A stretch of 64,000 nt of DNA from Novosphingobium marinum (lineage in GTDB: Bacteria > Pseudomonadota > Alphaproteobacteria > Sphingomonadales > Sphingomonadaceae), in assembly GCF_013408095.1 (NCBI RefSeq), contig NZ_JACBZF010000004.1, forward strand, positions 248,001-312,000, written 5' to 3'. Under the pieces are notes generated by a model. The model was given only the letters and a program-made list of their open reading frames with translations. It had not been told where the DNA came from and did not search any database. A program made the position numbers and the translations under genes. Positions 47,854 through 64,000 of this stretch are shown one piece after another; the stretch's first letter is position 1, and the number at the start of each line of letters is the position of its first letter.

Positions 47854-47867
47854 GCCTCGCGCCGCTT
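47834..47867 (-). terminator. Terminator-like hairpin after XRE regulator gene
   Basis: AAGCGGCGCG pairs with CGCGCCGCTT (47835-47844 with 47858-47867) with a 13-base loop, followed on the minus strand by only TTT. It is 9 bases after the XRE stop. Its weak T-run suggests partial termination. Confidence 0.55.
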
Positions 47868-47875
47868 CCGTTGCC

Positions 47876-48106
47876 TTACTCCGCGGCCTCGTAGGCGAGC
47901 AGGTCGCCCGGCTGGCAATCGAGTTCGCGGCAGATCGCCTCGAGCGTCGAGAAGCGGATAGCCTTGGCCTTGCCGGTCTTGAGGATCGACAGGTTGGCGA
48001 GCGTCAACCCGACACGCTCGGCCAGTTCGGTGAGCGTCATGCGGCGCTCGTAAAGCAGGTCGTCGAGTTTCACCACGATCGTGCCCTCCCTGGTTTCCGG
48101 GTCCAT
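47876..48106 (-). CDS. XRE-family (YozG-like) transcriptional regulator
   Basis: This 76-residue protein is almost entirely a helix-turn-helix: LDDLLYERRMTLTELAERVG followed by LSILKTGKAKAIRFSTLEAI. It matches the small Cro/C1-type regulators paired with DUF2975 membrane proteins. Its ATG shares a base with the TGA of the DUF2975 gene (TGATG), so production is coupled. It probably controls its own operon at the inverted repeat at 48898-48912, which is inference. Confidence 0.9.
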   Translation of the reverse strand: MDPETREGTIVVKLDDLLYERRMTLTELAERVGLTLANLSILKTGKAKAIRFSTLEAICRELDCQPGDLLAYEAAE

Positions 48107-48657
48107 CACACGGTCCCTTCGAGTTCTTCACGCATTTCGGCGCCCTTGCGGAACACCCGCGCGAGGATGAAGAGGACCAGGACGAGCAGCAGCCCGTTCA
48201 TGTCCACGCCGCCTTCCATGACGACCGTGTCGCCCTTGTCGCGGATCTCCTCGGTGACGTTGAGGATCCATATACCGATCCCGGCCATGGGAATTGTGAT
48301 CACCTGGATCGCAAGGACCAGCCATGCCATGCTGGTCAGACGCCCGGCGTTGACCGGAACGAAGGGATCGCCCTCTCCGACAGTGTCGACGATGCGCTTG
48401 AGCAGCTGGAACACGCGGAACAGCATGGCGAGGAGGCCGGCCGCCAGCGCAAGGATCAATGTCACCGCCAGCAGGAACTGCGACGTCGGAAAGTCCGCCC
48501 CCTTCTCTGCCAGCTCGATCGCCACTTCGGACTGGAAAATCCAGATCGCCGGTATCACGACGAGGCAGACGACGGCCGCGAAGGCCATCACCGCCATCAG
48601 GAAAAGCAGCAGGCCCTTGGCGACGGCAAGGAGCGGGTCTCTGGTAATTGCATTCAT
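48106..48657 (-). CDS. DUF2975 membrane protein (YoaS-like)
   Basis: This 183-residue protein has four predicted membrane helices (residues about 14-40, 60-85, 106-130 and 150-170). The family is DUF2975, found next to YozG-like regulators in many bacteria and possibly acting as the signal-sensing or antagonist partner. GGGAGCAGGGG precedes ATG 48657. It lies between a 57-residue secreted peptide gene and the regulator, all in one operon. Confidence 0.85.
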   Translation of the reverse strand: MNAITRDPLLAVAKGLLLFLMAVMAFAAVVCLVVIPAIWIFQSEVAIELAEKGADFPTSQFLLAVTLILALAAGLLAMLFRVFQLLKRIVDTVGEGDPFVPVNAGRLTSMAWLVLAIQVITIPMAGIGIWILNVTEEIRDKGDTVVMEGGVDMNGLLLVLVLFILARVFRKGAEMREELEGTV

Positions 48658-48671
48658 GCCCCTGCTCCCGT

Positions 48672-48845
48672 TCACATCATCACCGGCAGCGTCGCCGATG
48701 CGACGAGTGCCGGGGCGCTTGCGGCGGGCGGTGAACGGTATGCGGTATTCGCCCCCGGCACGGCATCGAGGGTGGGAACCCAGAACGTCGCCATGACGGC
48801 GACGGCCATGACCATGGCCAGCGGGCGGTTCGAAGTCTGTGTCAT
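48672..48845 (-). CDS. 57-residue exported small protein, first gene of DUF2975 operon
   Basis: This small protein has a basic start (MTQTSNRP), a hydrophobic segment (LAMVMAVAVMATFWVPTL) and a short polar Ala/Pro/Ser-rich tail. It is probably exported or membrane-tethered. GGAGAAC precedes ATG 48845; an upstream ATG extends the frame by 12 codons. No family is recognised. Its position 14 bases before the DUF2975 gene and its own promoter point to a role with that protein and the XRE regulator. Confidence 0.6.
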   Translation of the reverse strand: MTQTSNRPLAMVMAVAVMATFWVPTLDAVPGANTAYRSPPAASAPALVASATLPVMM

Positions 48846-48877
48846 TGCTCGTTCTCCGATAAGGCTGATATCGACAT

Positions 48878-48912
48878 TCAATAAACCGATTCGCTCTTAT
48901 CGTCAATCGATA
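48878..48912 (-). promoter_or_regulatory. Promoter of DUF2975 cassette with overlapping inverted repeat
   Basis: On the minus strand TTGACG (48901-48906), 17 bases, TATTGA (48878-48883) form a sigma-70 type promoter whose start is about 25 bases before the ATG at 48845. The inverted repeat TATCG-TCAAT-CGATA (48898-48912) covers the -35, a typical repressor position. The XRE protein of this operon is the natural candidate. Confidence 0.6.
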
Positions 48913-48984
48913 ATATTGAAAAACGATATGCCGCTGATCGTTTGGCGATATCCCGACCTTGCGGGATCATCAGATGTCCGCGGT

Positions 48985-49013
48985 TTGACAGCGACGCGGG
49001 CCGCTCCTATATC
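48985..49013 (+). promoter_or_regulatory. Sigma-70 promoter of rpoBC
   Basis: TTGACA (48985-48990, perfect), 17 bases, TATATC (49008-49013, four of six). Transcription would start near 49020, leaving a 220-base leader before rpoB. The region 48846-49240 holds only this promoter, the divergent promoter of the DUF2975 cassette, and leader sequence with no gene. Confidence 0.75.
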
Positions 49014-49240
49014 CCGCCCCGACCGGATTGCTTCGAGCAAGGCACGCCTTACGCGGGGGCGTCGCCAGGGATGGAAGCCCGGTTTCCCGTGAGACCCGAA
49101 CGAAGCTGCAGTCCGGCGCCGCCACAGGTACGCGCCCACCCTGCGGCCTTTTCGCGTTTCACCTCCCGCCCATTGACGGTTTTCCCGCCGCGGCACGCCT
49201 TGCGCGCCCGGCCCGATTCGAGACGAGGCGAATTTCTCAC

Positions 49241-53427
<4,187 letters not shown>

Positions 53428-53431
<4 letters not shown>

Positions 53432-53655
53432 GCCTCATTGTGCATCCAGATAGCGTGATCGCCAGAGCGCCGAAGCCGATCGCCATTATGGCAGGTTTTT
53501 GGCTTCTCATCATTGGCGGCCTGTTGTCATGGATTTTGAAGAACGGCGGTGGTTCGGCTTGGGTAATTATCCCACTGGCTTGCATGACCATCGTGTTTTT
53601 CGCGCTGCTGAGCTTGTCTCTGTTGCAAATCGCGATCCCCGGACGCGGCAATTAA
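53428..53655 (+). CDS. Small two-helix membrane protein between rpoB and rpoC
   Basis: This 75-codon frame starts at GTG 53428, whose last two bases begin the rpoB stop (GTGA overlap); GTG 53440 with GGAG upstream is an alternative. It encodes two hydrophobic helices ([20 protein letters not shown] and [20 protein letters not shown]) joined by NGGGSAW. By hand count about two thirds of third codon positions are G or C, lower than in rpoB and rpoC. It ends 25 bases before rpoC. No family is recognised; translational coupling to rpoB supports a real gene. Confidence 0.6.
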
Positions 53656-53680
53656 TTCACCCCTCACAGGGAATTGAAAA

Positions 53681-57991
<4,311 letters not shown>

Positions 57992-58018
57992 GCTCGGCAT
58001 CGCCGGTTGGAAAGGAAG

Positions 58019-58051
58019 GCCCCGCCAGAGCGATCCGGCGGGGCTTTTCTT
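58019..58051 (+). terminator. Intrinsic terminator of rpoBC
   Basis: GCCCCGCC (58019-58026) pairs with GGCGGGGC (58037-58044), followed by TTTTCTT. It lies 28 bases after the rpoC stop and just before the convergent acetyltransferase stop. Confidence 0.92.
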
Positions 58052-58056
58052 GGGCT

Positions 58057-58761
58057 TTATCCCCTGGCCCTGGCGAGTTTCTCGCAGGATCGCAGCGTGA
58101 GCAGGTCGGGCCGCTCGCCGCGTCCGCGCTCGATCATCGTCGCGACCCAGCCTCTATCGAAGAGCGAGGCCAGCCCATCGGTGTCGGCTGCGGCTTCCTC
58201 GCGCGCTTCTTTCAGAGGTAATTCGCGCAAGAGACTGCCGGTGTAGTACCGGAAATTAAGGCAGTAGGCGTCCCGCTCCACGGCAACGAGCCAGAAGCCG
58301 CTCGACAGGACCAGCCGCAGGCTGCGCACGTTGTCGACGGCGATGAGTCCGCTTGCGTGCGCGAGGCCGCGCCGGCGCGCTTCGGCTTGTCGTGCCGCGA
58401 TCAGACGGTCGGCCAGCCGCGCCATGCGAAAGCCGGGATCGATCACCGTCCCGTGGTTGACCAGGAGCGACTCGCCTCGCTGTCGAAGCACGTTCATGAC
58501 CGGTCCCTCGCCCCGGTCGCAATCGGGCTCGATCGTGTGGAGGTTGTATCCGACGAGGCGGTCTCCCGACCACGCCCCGACCGACAGCGAGCGACCAGGA
58601 TTGGCAAGCAATGCATCGAAACCATCGGCATCGCGCTCGGTCAGGAAGCCGCGCGGCACGGTCGCGACGACCTTGAGATAGAGCGCATGGGCAGCAGGAG
58701 CGTCTCCGGCGCCGAGCAGCGTGATGCGAATTCTTCCGCCGGTGGCGCTCATATCATCCAT
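58057..58761 (-). CDS. GNAT-like acetyltransferase, unknown substrate
   Basis: This 234-residue protein has a GNAT-like layout: LVGYNLHTIEPDCD in the middle, a probable acetyl-CoA segment (HGTVIDPGFRMARLADRLIAARQAEARRRG) and a beta-5/6 pair (LSSGFWLVAVERDAYCLNF). The Q/R-x-x-G-x-G/A loop is degenerate, so activity is uncertain. AGGGAAAG precedes ATG 58761. It is divergent from a lipoprotein gene with 39 bases between starts. Confidence 0.65.
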   Translation of the reverse strand: MDDMSATGGRIRITLLGAGDAPAAHALYLKVVATVPRGFLTERDADGFDALLANPGRSLSVGAWSGDRLVGYNLHTIEPDCDRGEGPVMNVLRQRGESLLVNHGTVIDPGFRMARLADRLIAARQAEARRRGLAHASGLIAVDNVRSLRLVLSSGFWLVAVERDAYCLNFRYYTGSLLRELPLKEAREEAAADTDGLASLFDRGWVATMIERGRGERPDLLTLRSCEKLARARG

Positions 58762-58800
58762 CTGCTTTCCCTGCCGAAAAACCGGCCCTAGGATTCTGAC

Positions 58801-59292
58801 ATGGCGAATCGAATGGTCCTTGCCGTTGCCCTGACGCTTGCCGCCTGCACGTCGTCGGGCGGCGGCGAGGTTTCGTCCACACCAACCCCGCCCCCGGCCG
58901 AGACGCCTTATGGCGTAACACGCGTGCTGAGTGAAACGGATGCGCGTCGCCTTCTAGAAAACAAGGGCGTGACGCTCCAGTGGATCGACTGGAATACGCG
59001 CGGCACCGCCATAGTCGAGCCCGCCGAGGACGCATACTGGCACCTGCGCGCCGCACAGTCCGAAGCGGGAGGGCCGGGCCGCGTCTTTCTCGATGGCGAT
59101 ATCGTCGAGATCGGCGAAGGATATTTCACCTTCGACGGGACGGTCCGCATCACCGACACGCCCGACCGCGGTCGTAACTGCGAGGCCGACAAGACCTGGC
59201 ACTTCGCCGTGACGCAGAACCGCCCGTACTACCGGCTACGCGAATTCGAGTGGTGCGACGGCCTGACCGACTACGTCGACATCTATTTCTGA
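58801..59292 (+). CDS. Predicted lipoprotein, unknown function
   Basis: This 163-residue protein has a lipoprotein signal with lipobox LAAC followed by a Ser/Gly/Pro/Thr linker, then a compact beta-rich domain (VTLQWIDWNTRGTAIVEP, GEGYFTFDGTVRITDTP) with two Cys residues (GRNCEAD and FEWCDG) that could pair. I do not recognise the family. It converges with the protease gene at 59310. Confidence 0.7.
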   Translation: MANRMVLAVALTLAACTSSGGGEVSSTPTPPPAETPYGVTRVLSETDARRLLENKGVTLQWIDWNTRGTAIVEPAEDAYWHLRAAQSEAGGPGRVFLDGDIVEIGEGYFTFDGTVRITDTPDRGRNCEADKTWHFAVTQNRPYYRLREFEWCDGLTDYVDIYF

Positions 59293-59309
59293 GGCGCCCG
59301 GAAACCGGG

Positions 59310-59831
59310 CTACTTGTGATGGATGACCATCCGGTCGCTGTGCATCTCCAGCTTGCCGAAGCGGCGTAGCACCGACTGGCCGAGCAGGTTGACCGTCAGC
59401 CCCTCGACCACGACAGCGGGCACATCGCGGAATTCCTGCCCGCCCACGTCGAGCCGGTCCAGCCGGATTTCCGCACCGTGCCCCACGCCCGACGCGGTCT
59501 GCATGATCGGTTGCATGTCGTTGCGGTCGAGGTAAATGCCGAGGTTGTCCGCCTCGTCCACGGTCAGTGCCACGATGTCCGCGCCGGTGTCGACAAGGAA
59601 CGGGATGTCCATCCCGTTGACCTGTGCGGTCAGGGTGAACCTGCCGGCGGGATCGCGGTTGATGACAGTGTTCCATTCGCGGTCGAAGCCGTTGGCGGTC
59701 GTCGCCAGATGTACGCCCTGCTTTTCGGGCGCGTCGGCTTCGGCCGATGTGCCCGTCATCGCGACCGGATCGTCGAAGACGAAGGCAAACGCCAGAGCGC
59801 CGGCAAGGACGAGGAAAAGGTTGCGGCTCAT
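59310..59831 (-). CDS. Retropepsin-like aspartic protease, TIGR02281-type
   Basis: This 173-residue protein has an N-terminal membrane or signal segment (FLVLAGALAFAFVF) and a single retropepsin domain with the active-site motif LVDTGADIVAL and the later LLGQSVLRRF hydrophobic-glycine motif. Such proteins act as homodimers in the periplasm. ATG 59831 is chosen since the signal segment begins there. It lies 48 bases after ispG on the same strand. Confidence 0.88.
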   Translation of the reverse strand: MSRNLFLVLAGALAFAFVFDDPVAMTGTSAEADAPEKQGVHLATTANGFDREWNTVINRDPAGRFTLTAQVNGMDIPFLVDTGADIVALTVDEADNLGIYLDRNDMQPIMQTASGVGHGAEIRLDRLDVGGQEFRDVPAVVVEGLTVNLLGQSVLRRFGKLEMHSDRMVIHHK

Positions 59832-59879
59832 GGGCGCGCATCCTAGCGCCCAGTCGTTACCCAATTGCCAATGTCCGAC

Positions 59880-61013
59880 CTATTCGGCGGCTTCGGCGTG
59901 CCCCGCGTCGATCATTCCGTCCTCGATCTCGGCCGCTTTCGCCTCGACGAGCGCGACGATGTGATCGAGCATGTCCGCCGACTGCACGTGGTGGTCGGTC
60001 ACGCCCGAAAGGTACACCATGTGCTTGCCGTTGCCGCCGCCGGTGATCCCGATATCGGTTTCGCGCGCCTCGCCGGGGCCGTTCACCACGCAGCCGAGCA
60101 CGGACAGCGACAGCGGCGTCTTGATATGCTGCAAGCGCTCCTCGAGCGCGGTCACGGTGCGGATGACGTCGAAGCCCTGCCGTGCGCAGCTGGGGCAGGA
60201 CACCACGCGCACGCCGCGCGTGCGAAGGCCGAGGCTCTTCAGTATCTCGAACCCGACGCGCACTTCCTCCTCCGGCTCCGCCGAAAGCGAAACGCGGATC
60301 GTGTCGCCGATCCCGGCCCATAGCAGGTTGCCGATCCCGATCGCGCTTTTCACCGTGCCACCGATCAGGCCGCCCGCCTCGGTAATGCCAAGGTGGAGTG
60401 GACAGTCGACCGCGTCGGCAAGGCCCTGGTAGGCAGCGACTGCGAGGAACACGTCGCTGGCCTTCACCGCCACCTTGAATTCGTGAAAGTCGTGGTCCTG
60501 CAGAAGCTTGATGTGGTCGAGTGCGGATTCGACAAGCGCTTCCGGGCACGGCTCGCCGTACTTTTCGAGAAGGTCCTTCTCGAGGCTGCCGGCGTTCACG
60601 CCGATACGGATCGCGCAACCGTTGGCCTTCGCGGCGCGGACGACTTCGGCCACGCGTTCGTCCGAACCGATGTTGCCGGGATTGATGCGCAGGCAGGCGG
60701 CACCCTTGTCCGCGGCCTCGAGCGCGCGCTTGTAGTGAAAATGGATGTCGGCAACGACCGGGATCGTCGCGGCACGCGTGATCCGGTCGAAATGCTCGGT
60801 TGCCGCCTCGGTCGGACAGGAGACGCGGACGATGTCCGCGCCCGCGTCCTCGCAGCGGCGGATCTGGTCGATCGTCGCGGCGACATCCTCGGTCGGGGTG
60901 TTGGTCATCGTCTGGACCGTGATCGGCGCATCGCCGCCAACGGGCACGGACCCGACCATGATCTGACGGCTCTTGCGGCGTTCGATATCGCGCCAGGGTC
61001 TTACGGAAGACAT
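59880..61013 (-). CDS. ispG: 4-hydroxy-3-methylbut-2-enyl-diphosphate synthase
   Basis: This 377-residue iron-sulfur enzyme makes HMBPP in the methylerythritol phosphate route to isoprenoids. Landmarks are [20 protein letters not shown], the TIM-barrel segment VRVSCPTE, and the cluster Cys residues in [12 protein letters not shown] and [13 protein letters not shown] 61013 (MSSVRPWRD) is used over an upstream start. The reductant, flavodoxin or ferredoxin, is not encoded nearby. Confidence 0.97.
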   Translation of the reverse strand: MSSVRPWRDIERRKSRQIMVGSVPVGGDAPITVQTMTNTPTEDVAATIDQIRRCEDAGADIVRVSCPTEAATEHFDRITRAATIPVVADIHFHYKRALEAADKGAACLRINPGNIGSDERVAEVVRAAKANGCAIRIGVNAGSLEKDLLEKYGEPCPEALVESALDHIKLLQDHDFHEFKVAVKASDVFLAVAAYQGLADAVDCPLHLGITEAGGLIGGTVKSAIGIGNLLWAGIGDTIRVSLSAEPEEEVRVGFEILKSLGLRTRGVRVVSCPSCARQGFDVIRTVTALEERLQHIKTPLSLSVLGCVVNGPGEARETDIGITGGGNGKHMVYLSGVTDHHVQSADMLDHIVALVEAKAAEIEDGMIDAGHAEAAE

Positions 61014-61069
61014 GGCGCGCGATATAGAGGTTCCCCGCGCTTCCGGCAACGGGCGAAGCCATACCGCCG

Positions 61070-62116
61070 ATGACAGCGCCAGCGCTTTCCGGCAATACCT
61101 GTGCGATGGAAACCATGTCCGCAGCCGCCAACGATCCCGAGGCAGATACGCCGATGCTGTTCGGTCGCGTGCTCGACGGGCGCGGCGGCGGGCGACCGGT
61201 CACATGGGACGAGGCGCGCGAGTGGCGTCCGGGCAAGCCTGGCGAGGTGCTCTGGGTCCATCTCTGCCGCGACAGGCCCGGCGTCATGGAGTGGCTCGAG
61301 GACGAATTGCGGGTCCCCGAGCCGACCGCCGAACTGCTCACCAGCGACGAGACCCGGCCGCGCGCCTTTCGCGAAGGCAATACGCTTGTTGCGACGCTGC
61401 GGGGCATCAACTTCAATCCCGGCGCCGAGCCCGAGGACATGGTGTCGCTCCAGGTATGGTGCGACGGCAAGCGCCTCGTCACCCTGCGCCGCCACCCCCT
61501 GCAGACGCCCCGTGACACCCTGCGCTACATCGATCGCGGTGCCGGGCCCTCCGATGCCGGGGCGCTGATTACCTCGCTTACCGAGCGGATGATCGCGCGC
61601 ATGAACCGCTCGATCATCGACATGAACCAGCATATCGACGAGCTGGAGGAGTCGGACCCCGAGGAGGAGGCCGAGGAGATGCTCGAAAAGATTTCGACGA
61701 TCCGCCGCAACTGCCTCGCCCTCAAACGCCACATGTCCCCGCAACACGAGGCGCTGGAACGCATCTCGCGCGATTCGCCCGACTGGTTCGAGGAGCACGA
61801 CCGGCGCGAGATCGCCGAGACGATCGACAGGCTGCGCCGCTATCTGGACGACATCGACATCTCGAAGGAAAGCGCCGTCGTGCTGCAGGACGAGCTGCGG
61901 GCACGCGCCGCGGCAAGTTCGGACCGAACCAGTTACCTCCTGACCATCGTCGCCGCCATTTTCCTGCCGCTCGGCTTCGTGACCGGGCTGCTCGGCATCA
62001 ATGTCGGCGGGATGCCCGGTGTCGAGGACGGCGACGCGTTCTGGATCGTCGTTGCCATGTGCTTCGGGATATTCCTGATGCAGCTCGTGCTCTTCTGGCG
62101 CTGGAAGTGGCTTTGA
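61070..62116 (+). CDS. zntB: ZntB/CorA-type divalent cation transporter
   Basis: This protein of 348 residues has the large cytoplasmic N-terminal funnel domain and two C-terminal membrane helices. The pore-mouth motif is GIN (309-311, [12 protein letters not shown]) rather than the CorA GMN, which is typical of ZntB zinc transporters. A long coiled-coil helix precedes it ([20 protein letters not shown]). Start 61070 is used; ATG 61106 and 61115 are alternatives. It is divergent from ispG. Confidence 0.9.
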   Translation: MTAPALSGNTCAMETMSAAANDPEADTPMLFGRVLDGRGGGRPVTWDEAREWRPGKPGEVLWVHLCRDRPGVMEWLEDELRVPEPTAELLTSDETRPRAFREGNTLVATLRGINFNPGAEPEDMVSLQVWCDGKRLVTLRRHPLQTPRDTLRYIDRGAGPSDAGALITSLTERMIARMNRSIIDMNQHIDELEESDPEEEAEEMLEKISTIRRNCLALKRHMSPQHEALERISRDSPDWFEEHDRREIAETIDRLRRYLDDIDISKESAVVLQDELRARAAASSDRTSYLLTIVAAIFLPLGFVTGLLGINVGGMPGVEDGDAFWIVVAMCFGIFLMQLVLFWRWKWL

Positions 62117-62132
62117 TCTGAGCGACAAAGGA

Positions 62133-62164
62133 AAGGGCGCGGAGCCGAGGCCCCGCGCCCTTCG
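62133..62164. terminator. Terminator-like hairpin between convergent genes
   Basis: AAGGGCGCGG (62133-62142) pairs with CCGCGCCCTT (62153-62162) with a ten-base loop. Both flanks have short T-poor tracts, so it is a weak bidirectional terminator for zntB and the TM-helix channel gene. Confidence 0.6.
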
Positions 62165-62181
62165 CCACGCTGAGATTGCGG

Positions 62182-63381
62182 TCAGGCCACAGGTGGCGGC
62201 GGCGGACCGTCGCGGCTCTCCGCCTTCTTGCGCATGTCTTCGAGCAGCTTGCCGGCAGGCTCCCTGCCGCCGAGACCGAATGCGAGCGCCCCGGCAACGG
62301 CTCCGCCGATGACCAGCGCCCCGAAGGCCAGCTGAACGATATCCTCACCCACGCCCATGAACTCCAGACCCATGAAGGTGAACAGGATGATCGCCGTCCA
62401 TTTGACGATGGTGCCGGCAAGCTTGGTTTCGCCGGCACCCGAGATCAGTCGTTCCAGCATGCGGGCGATCAGGAAGCCGACGATGATGACGACGGCTCCG
62501 AAGATCACCTGCGCGCCCAGTTCCAGCACCCGGTCGAGGATCATCGTCAGTTCCGGAAATCCGAGCAGGCGGGTTGCCGCTATCGCGAAGAACAGGATGA
62601 TCGCGATCTGCGCGACGCGAGCGACCACGCTCGATACCGTGGTGCCGGCGGGCAGGATATCGGTTGCCGTCACCGCGCGATCGACGCCGAGCCCCGGCAG
62701 GATCTCCTTCAGGATCTGCACGACGAAGCGCGAGATCAGGTAACCGATGCCGAGCAGAAGCGCCGCGCCGATGATGCGCGGAATGGCATCGAGGATCATC
62801 GCCAGCATGTCGCTCGCCGGTGCGGACACGCTTTCGAGGTCGAGCGCGTCGAGAGCGAGGATCGCGACCGGAATGATGATCAGCACGTAGACGATCACGC
62901 CGATGGTCTTGCTGATGCGGGGATTGCCGGTGAGCGTTTCCGCGCCGCCCCGATTGACCCACTTGTCGAAGTCGACTGTCTGGAGGCTGGTGATGACGAG
63001 ATCCTTCACGATCCGCGCGATCATCGCGCCGATGAAGAAGATCAGTCCCGCGCCGATGAGGTTCGGGATGAAGCCCATCACGTTGTTGAGCAGTTCCTGC
63101 ACCGGCGACATCACGCCGCCGAGGTTGAATACCTGCAGGATGGCAAGCAGGCCGAAGAGCCAGATCAGGAGGGAAACGATCTTGCCGAGCGACTGGCCGA
63201 CGGTCTCGCCCGAGGACGTGCTGCGCCGAAAGAATTCGACACTGTCTACGAGTTTGGCGAAAGCCCACTTGGCGGCTTTCGCGAGTAACCACGTGATGAC
63301 CAGGATGACGATTGCGAGCAGAATGTTCTGCAGGATCGACATCGCCAGATCATGGTCATAGGCGTATCTTCCCATGCGCAT
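62182..63381 (-). CDS. Conserved TM-helix mechanosensitive channel-like protein
   Basis: This 399-residue protein carries several repeats of the 'conserved TM helix' found in MscS relatives: NLIGAGLIFFIGAMIARIVK, RIIGAALLLGIGYLISRFVV and IFGAVVIIVGFLIARMLERL. It lacks the MscS beta domain. Its C-terminus is a Gly-rich helix and a Pro-rich tail. ATG 63381 follows GGGGAGT. It may gate ions or act as a scaffold; substrate unknown. Confidence 0.85.
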   Translation of the reverse strand: MRMGRYAYDHDLAMSILQNILLAIVILVITWLLAKAAKWAFAKLVDSVEFFRRSTSSGETVGQSLGKIVSLLIWLFGLLAILQVFNLGGVMSPVQELLNNVMGFIPNLIGAGLIFFIGAMIARIVKDLVITSLQTVDFDKWVNRGGAETLTGNPRISKTIGVIVYVLIIIPVAILALDALDLESVSAPASDMLAMILDAIPRIIGAALLLGIGYLISRFVVQILKEILPGLGVDRAVTATDILPAGTTVSSVVARVAQIAIILFFAIAATRLLGFPELTMILDRVLELGAQVIFGAVVIIVGFLIARMLERLISGAGETKLAGTIVKWTAIILFTFMGLEFMGVGEDIVQLAFGALVIGGAVAGALAFGLGGREPAGKLLEDMRKKAESRDGPPPPPVA

Positions 63382-63531
63382 GTATTGACTCCCCTATTTG
63401 CGGACGACGAAGGCTAACATGCCTCGGCGTGTAACCCAAACCAGCGCGGAAAGGCGTCATCCAGGGGTCGCGAAACCTTCCATCGACCGCATCGACCATG
63501 GAACGGGTACTGAAGATCGGCGCTAGGACAT

Positions 63532-64000
63532 TCAGCCATGCTTGTCCGCCTTCCTTTGTCCCATGCGCATCCCCGCCTCGAGCCGTGCGCGAAGCTGGGT
63601 ATAGTAGGCGGACAGGAACCTGCGCGCCTCGTCCGCGTCCGGGGCGGGAGAGCGTCCGATCTTTCCAGCGATGGTCTCCTGGACCTTGAGCACCGCTTCG
63701 GCGCGATTGTCGCGCAGGACCCTTTCGAGCGTCTGCAGTTCGTACTCGCCGTAGACTGCCAGTTCCTCGTCGCTGAAGCGCATGTCCGGGGACCGGTCGA
63801 CTGCCGATGCCTCTTCTGCGCCCTGTACCGACATGGCCGCGGCAAGCTTGTGCCGCGGCGCTTCGACCACCCAGGTTCCCGCGATGATGTCGCCTGCGCG
63901 CAGACGGTCCCTGTTGAAAAAGGGGAAGAAGGCGAAGATCAGGAACCACAGCAGCGCCGCCACGCCCGCTGCCCCGGCGTCGCCTCCGTCGGACGCCGCC
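63532..64000 (-). CDS. RDD family membrane protein, N-terminus outside window
   Basis: The frame is open to the right edge; at least 155 residues are present and the start is not seen. The visible part has one hydrophobic helix (VAALLWFLIFAFFPFF), the RDD C-terminal signature FNRDRLRAGDIIAGTWVVEAPRHKL and a cytoplasmic tail with SDEELAVYGEYELQTLERVL. RDD proteins are small transporters or Na+(Li+)/H+ antiporter-like, with no firm role. The 150 bases to the TM-helix gene show nothing. Confidence 0.85.
   Translation of the reverse strand, partial: AASDGGDAGAAGVAALLWFLIFAFFPFFNRDRLRAGDIIAGTWVVEAPRHKLAAAMSVQGAEEASAVDRSPDMRFSDEELAVYGEYELQTLERVLRDNRAEAVLKVQETIAGKIGRSPAPDADEARRFLSAYYTQLRARLEAGMRMGQRKADKHG

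Noticed and set aside
47557..47875. Extra small genes in the rplJ leader
   Set aside because: Frames here lack ribosome sites and conservation clues; the region is better explained as leader, promoter and terminator.

Overview
The window is high-GC bacterial DNA packed with genes on both strands. The gene set points to an alphaproteobacterium, most likely of the Sphingomonadales (Erythrobacter-like): an UrcA-family protein, a DUF4167 gene directly after prfA-prmC, a CDC48-type AAA ATPase, a class I PHA synthase, TspO, RDD and CHAD/CYTH proteins, and a CIRCE-controlled groESL operon. There is no prophage, insertion sequence, CRISPR array or replication origin. This is chromosomal core DNA with small accessory insertions.

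Layout. 1-12.3 kb holds metabolic and envelope genes: phaC (cut by the left edge), an AlaC-type aminotransferase, a winged-helix regulator, a MobA-like protein, tRNA-Cys, two oxidoreductases, UrcA, tRNA-Thr, tspO with a lipid-anchored cytochrome c, a GlsB stress membrane protein, a VOC protein, and an exported block (NHL beta-propeller, Tat-signal aminotransferase, TauE/SafE permease). 12.4-30.7 kb holds rpoN-lptB, pmbA, a BON-MscS channel, ppa, the hisS-prfA-prmC-DUF4167-lnt-metK run, two dimeric-barrel/AhpD-like genes, glutathione peroxidase, scoAB and a universal stress protein. 31-46.4 kb holds cdc48, mscS, polA, two tandem Ala/Asp/Glu-rich lipoproteins, a class A beta-lactamase-like hydrolase, pcm, groESL, a MATE exporter, a PagL-like deacylase and the CYTH-CHAD pair. 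46.5-58 kb is the transcription and ribosomal-stalk region: rplJL on the minus strand, a small peptide-DUF2975-XRE cassette, then rpoB, a small membrane-protein gene and rpoC on the plus strand. 58-64 kb holds an acetyltransferase, a lipoprotein, a retropepsin-like protease, ispG, zntB, a TM-helix channel and a partial RDD protein.

Readable regulation includes a class II FNR/FixK promoter before the universal stress gene, a CIRCE element plus promoter before groES, a near-consensus sigma-70 promoter for rpoBC, a promoter with an overlapping inverted repeat before the DUF2975 cassette, an inverted repeat before metK, and several intrinsic terminators.

The points most worth a second look are: a 75-codon two-helix membrane protein coupled to the end of rpoB inside rpoBC; the split of rplJL from rpoBC, with opposite orientations; the autoregulated peptide-DUF2975-XRE cassette; a candidate small RNA before cdc48; and an exported PLP aminotransferase beside an exported beta-propeller. 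No large new defence or biosynthetic system is visible.
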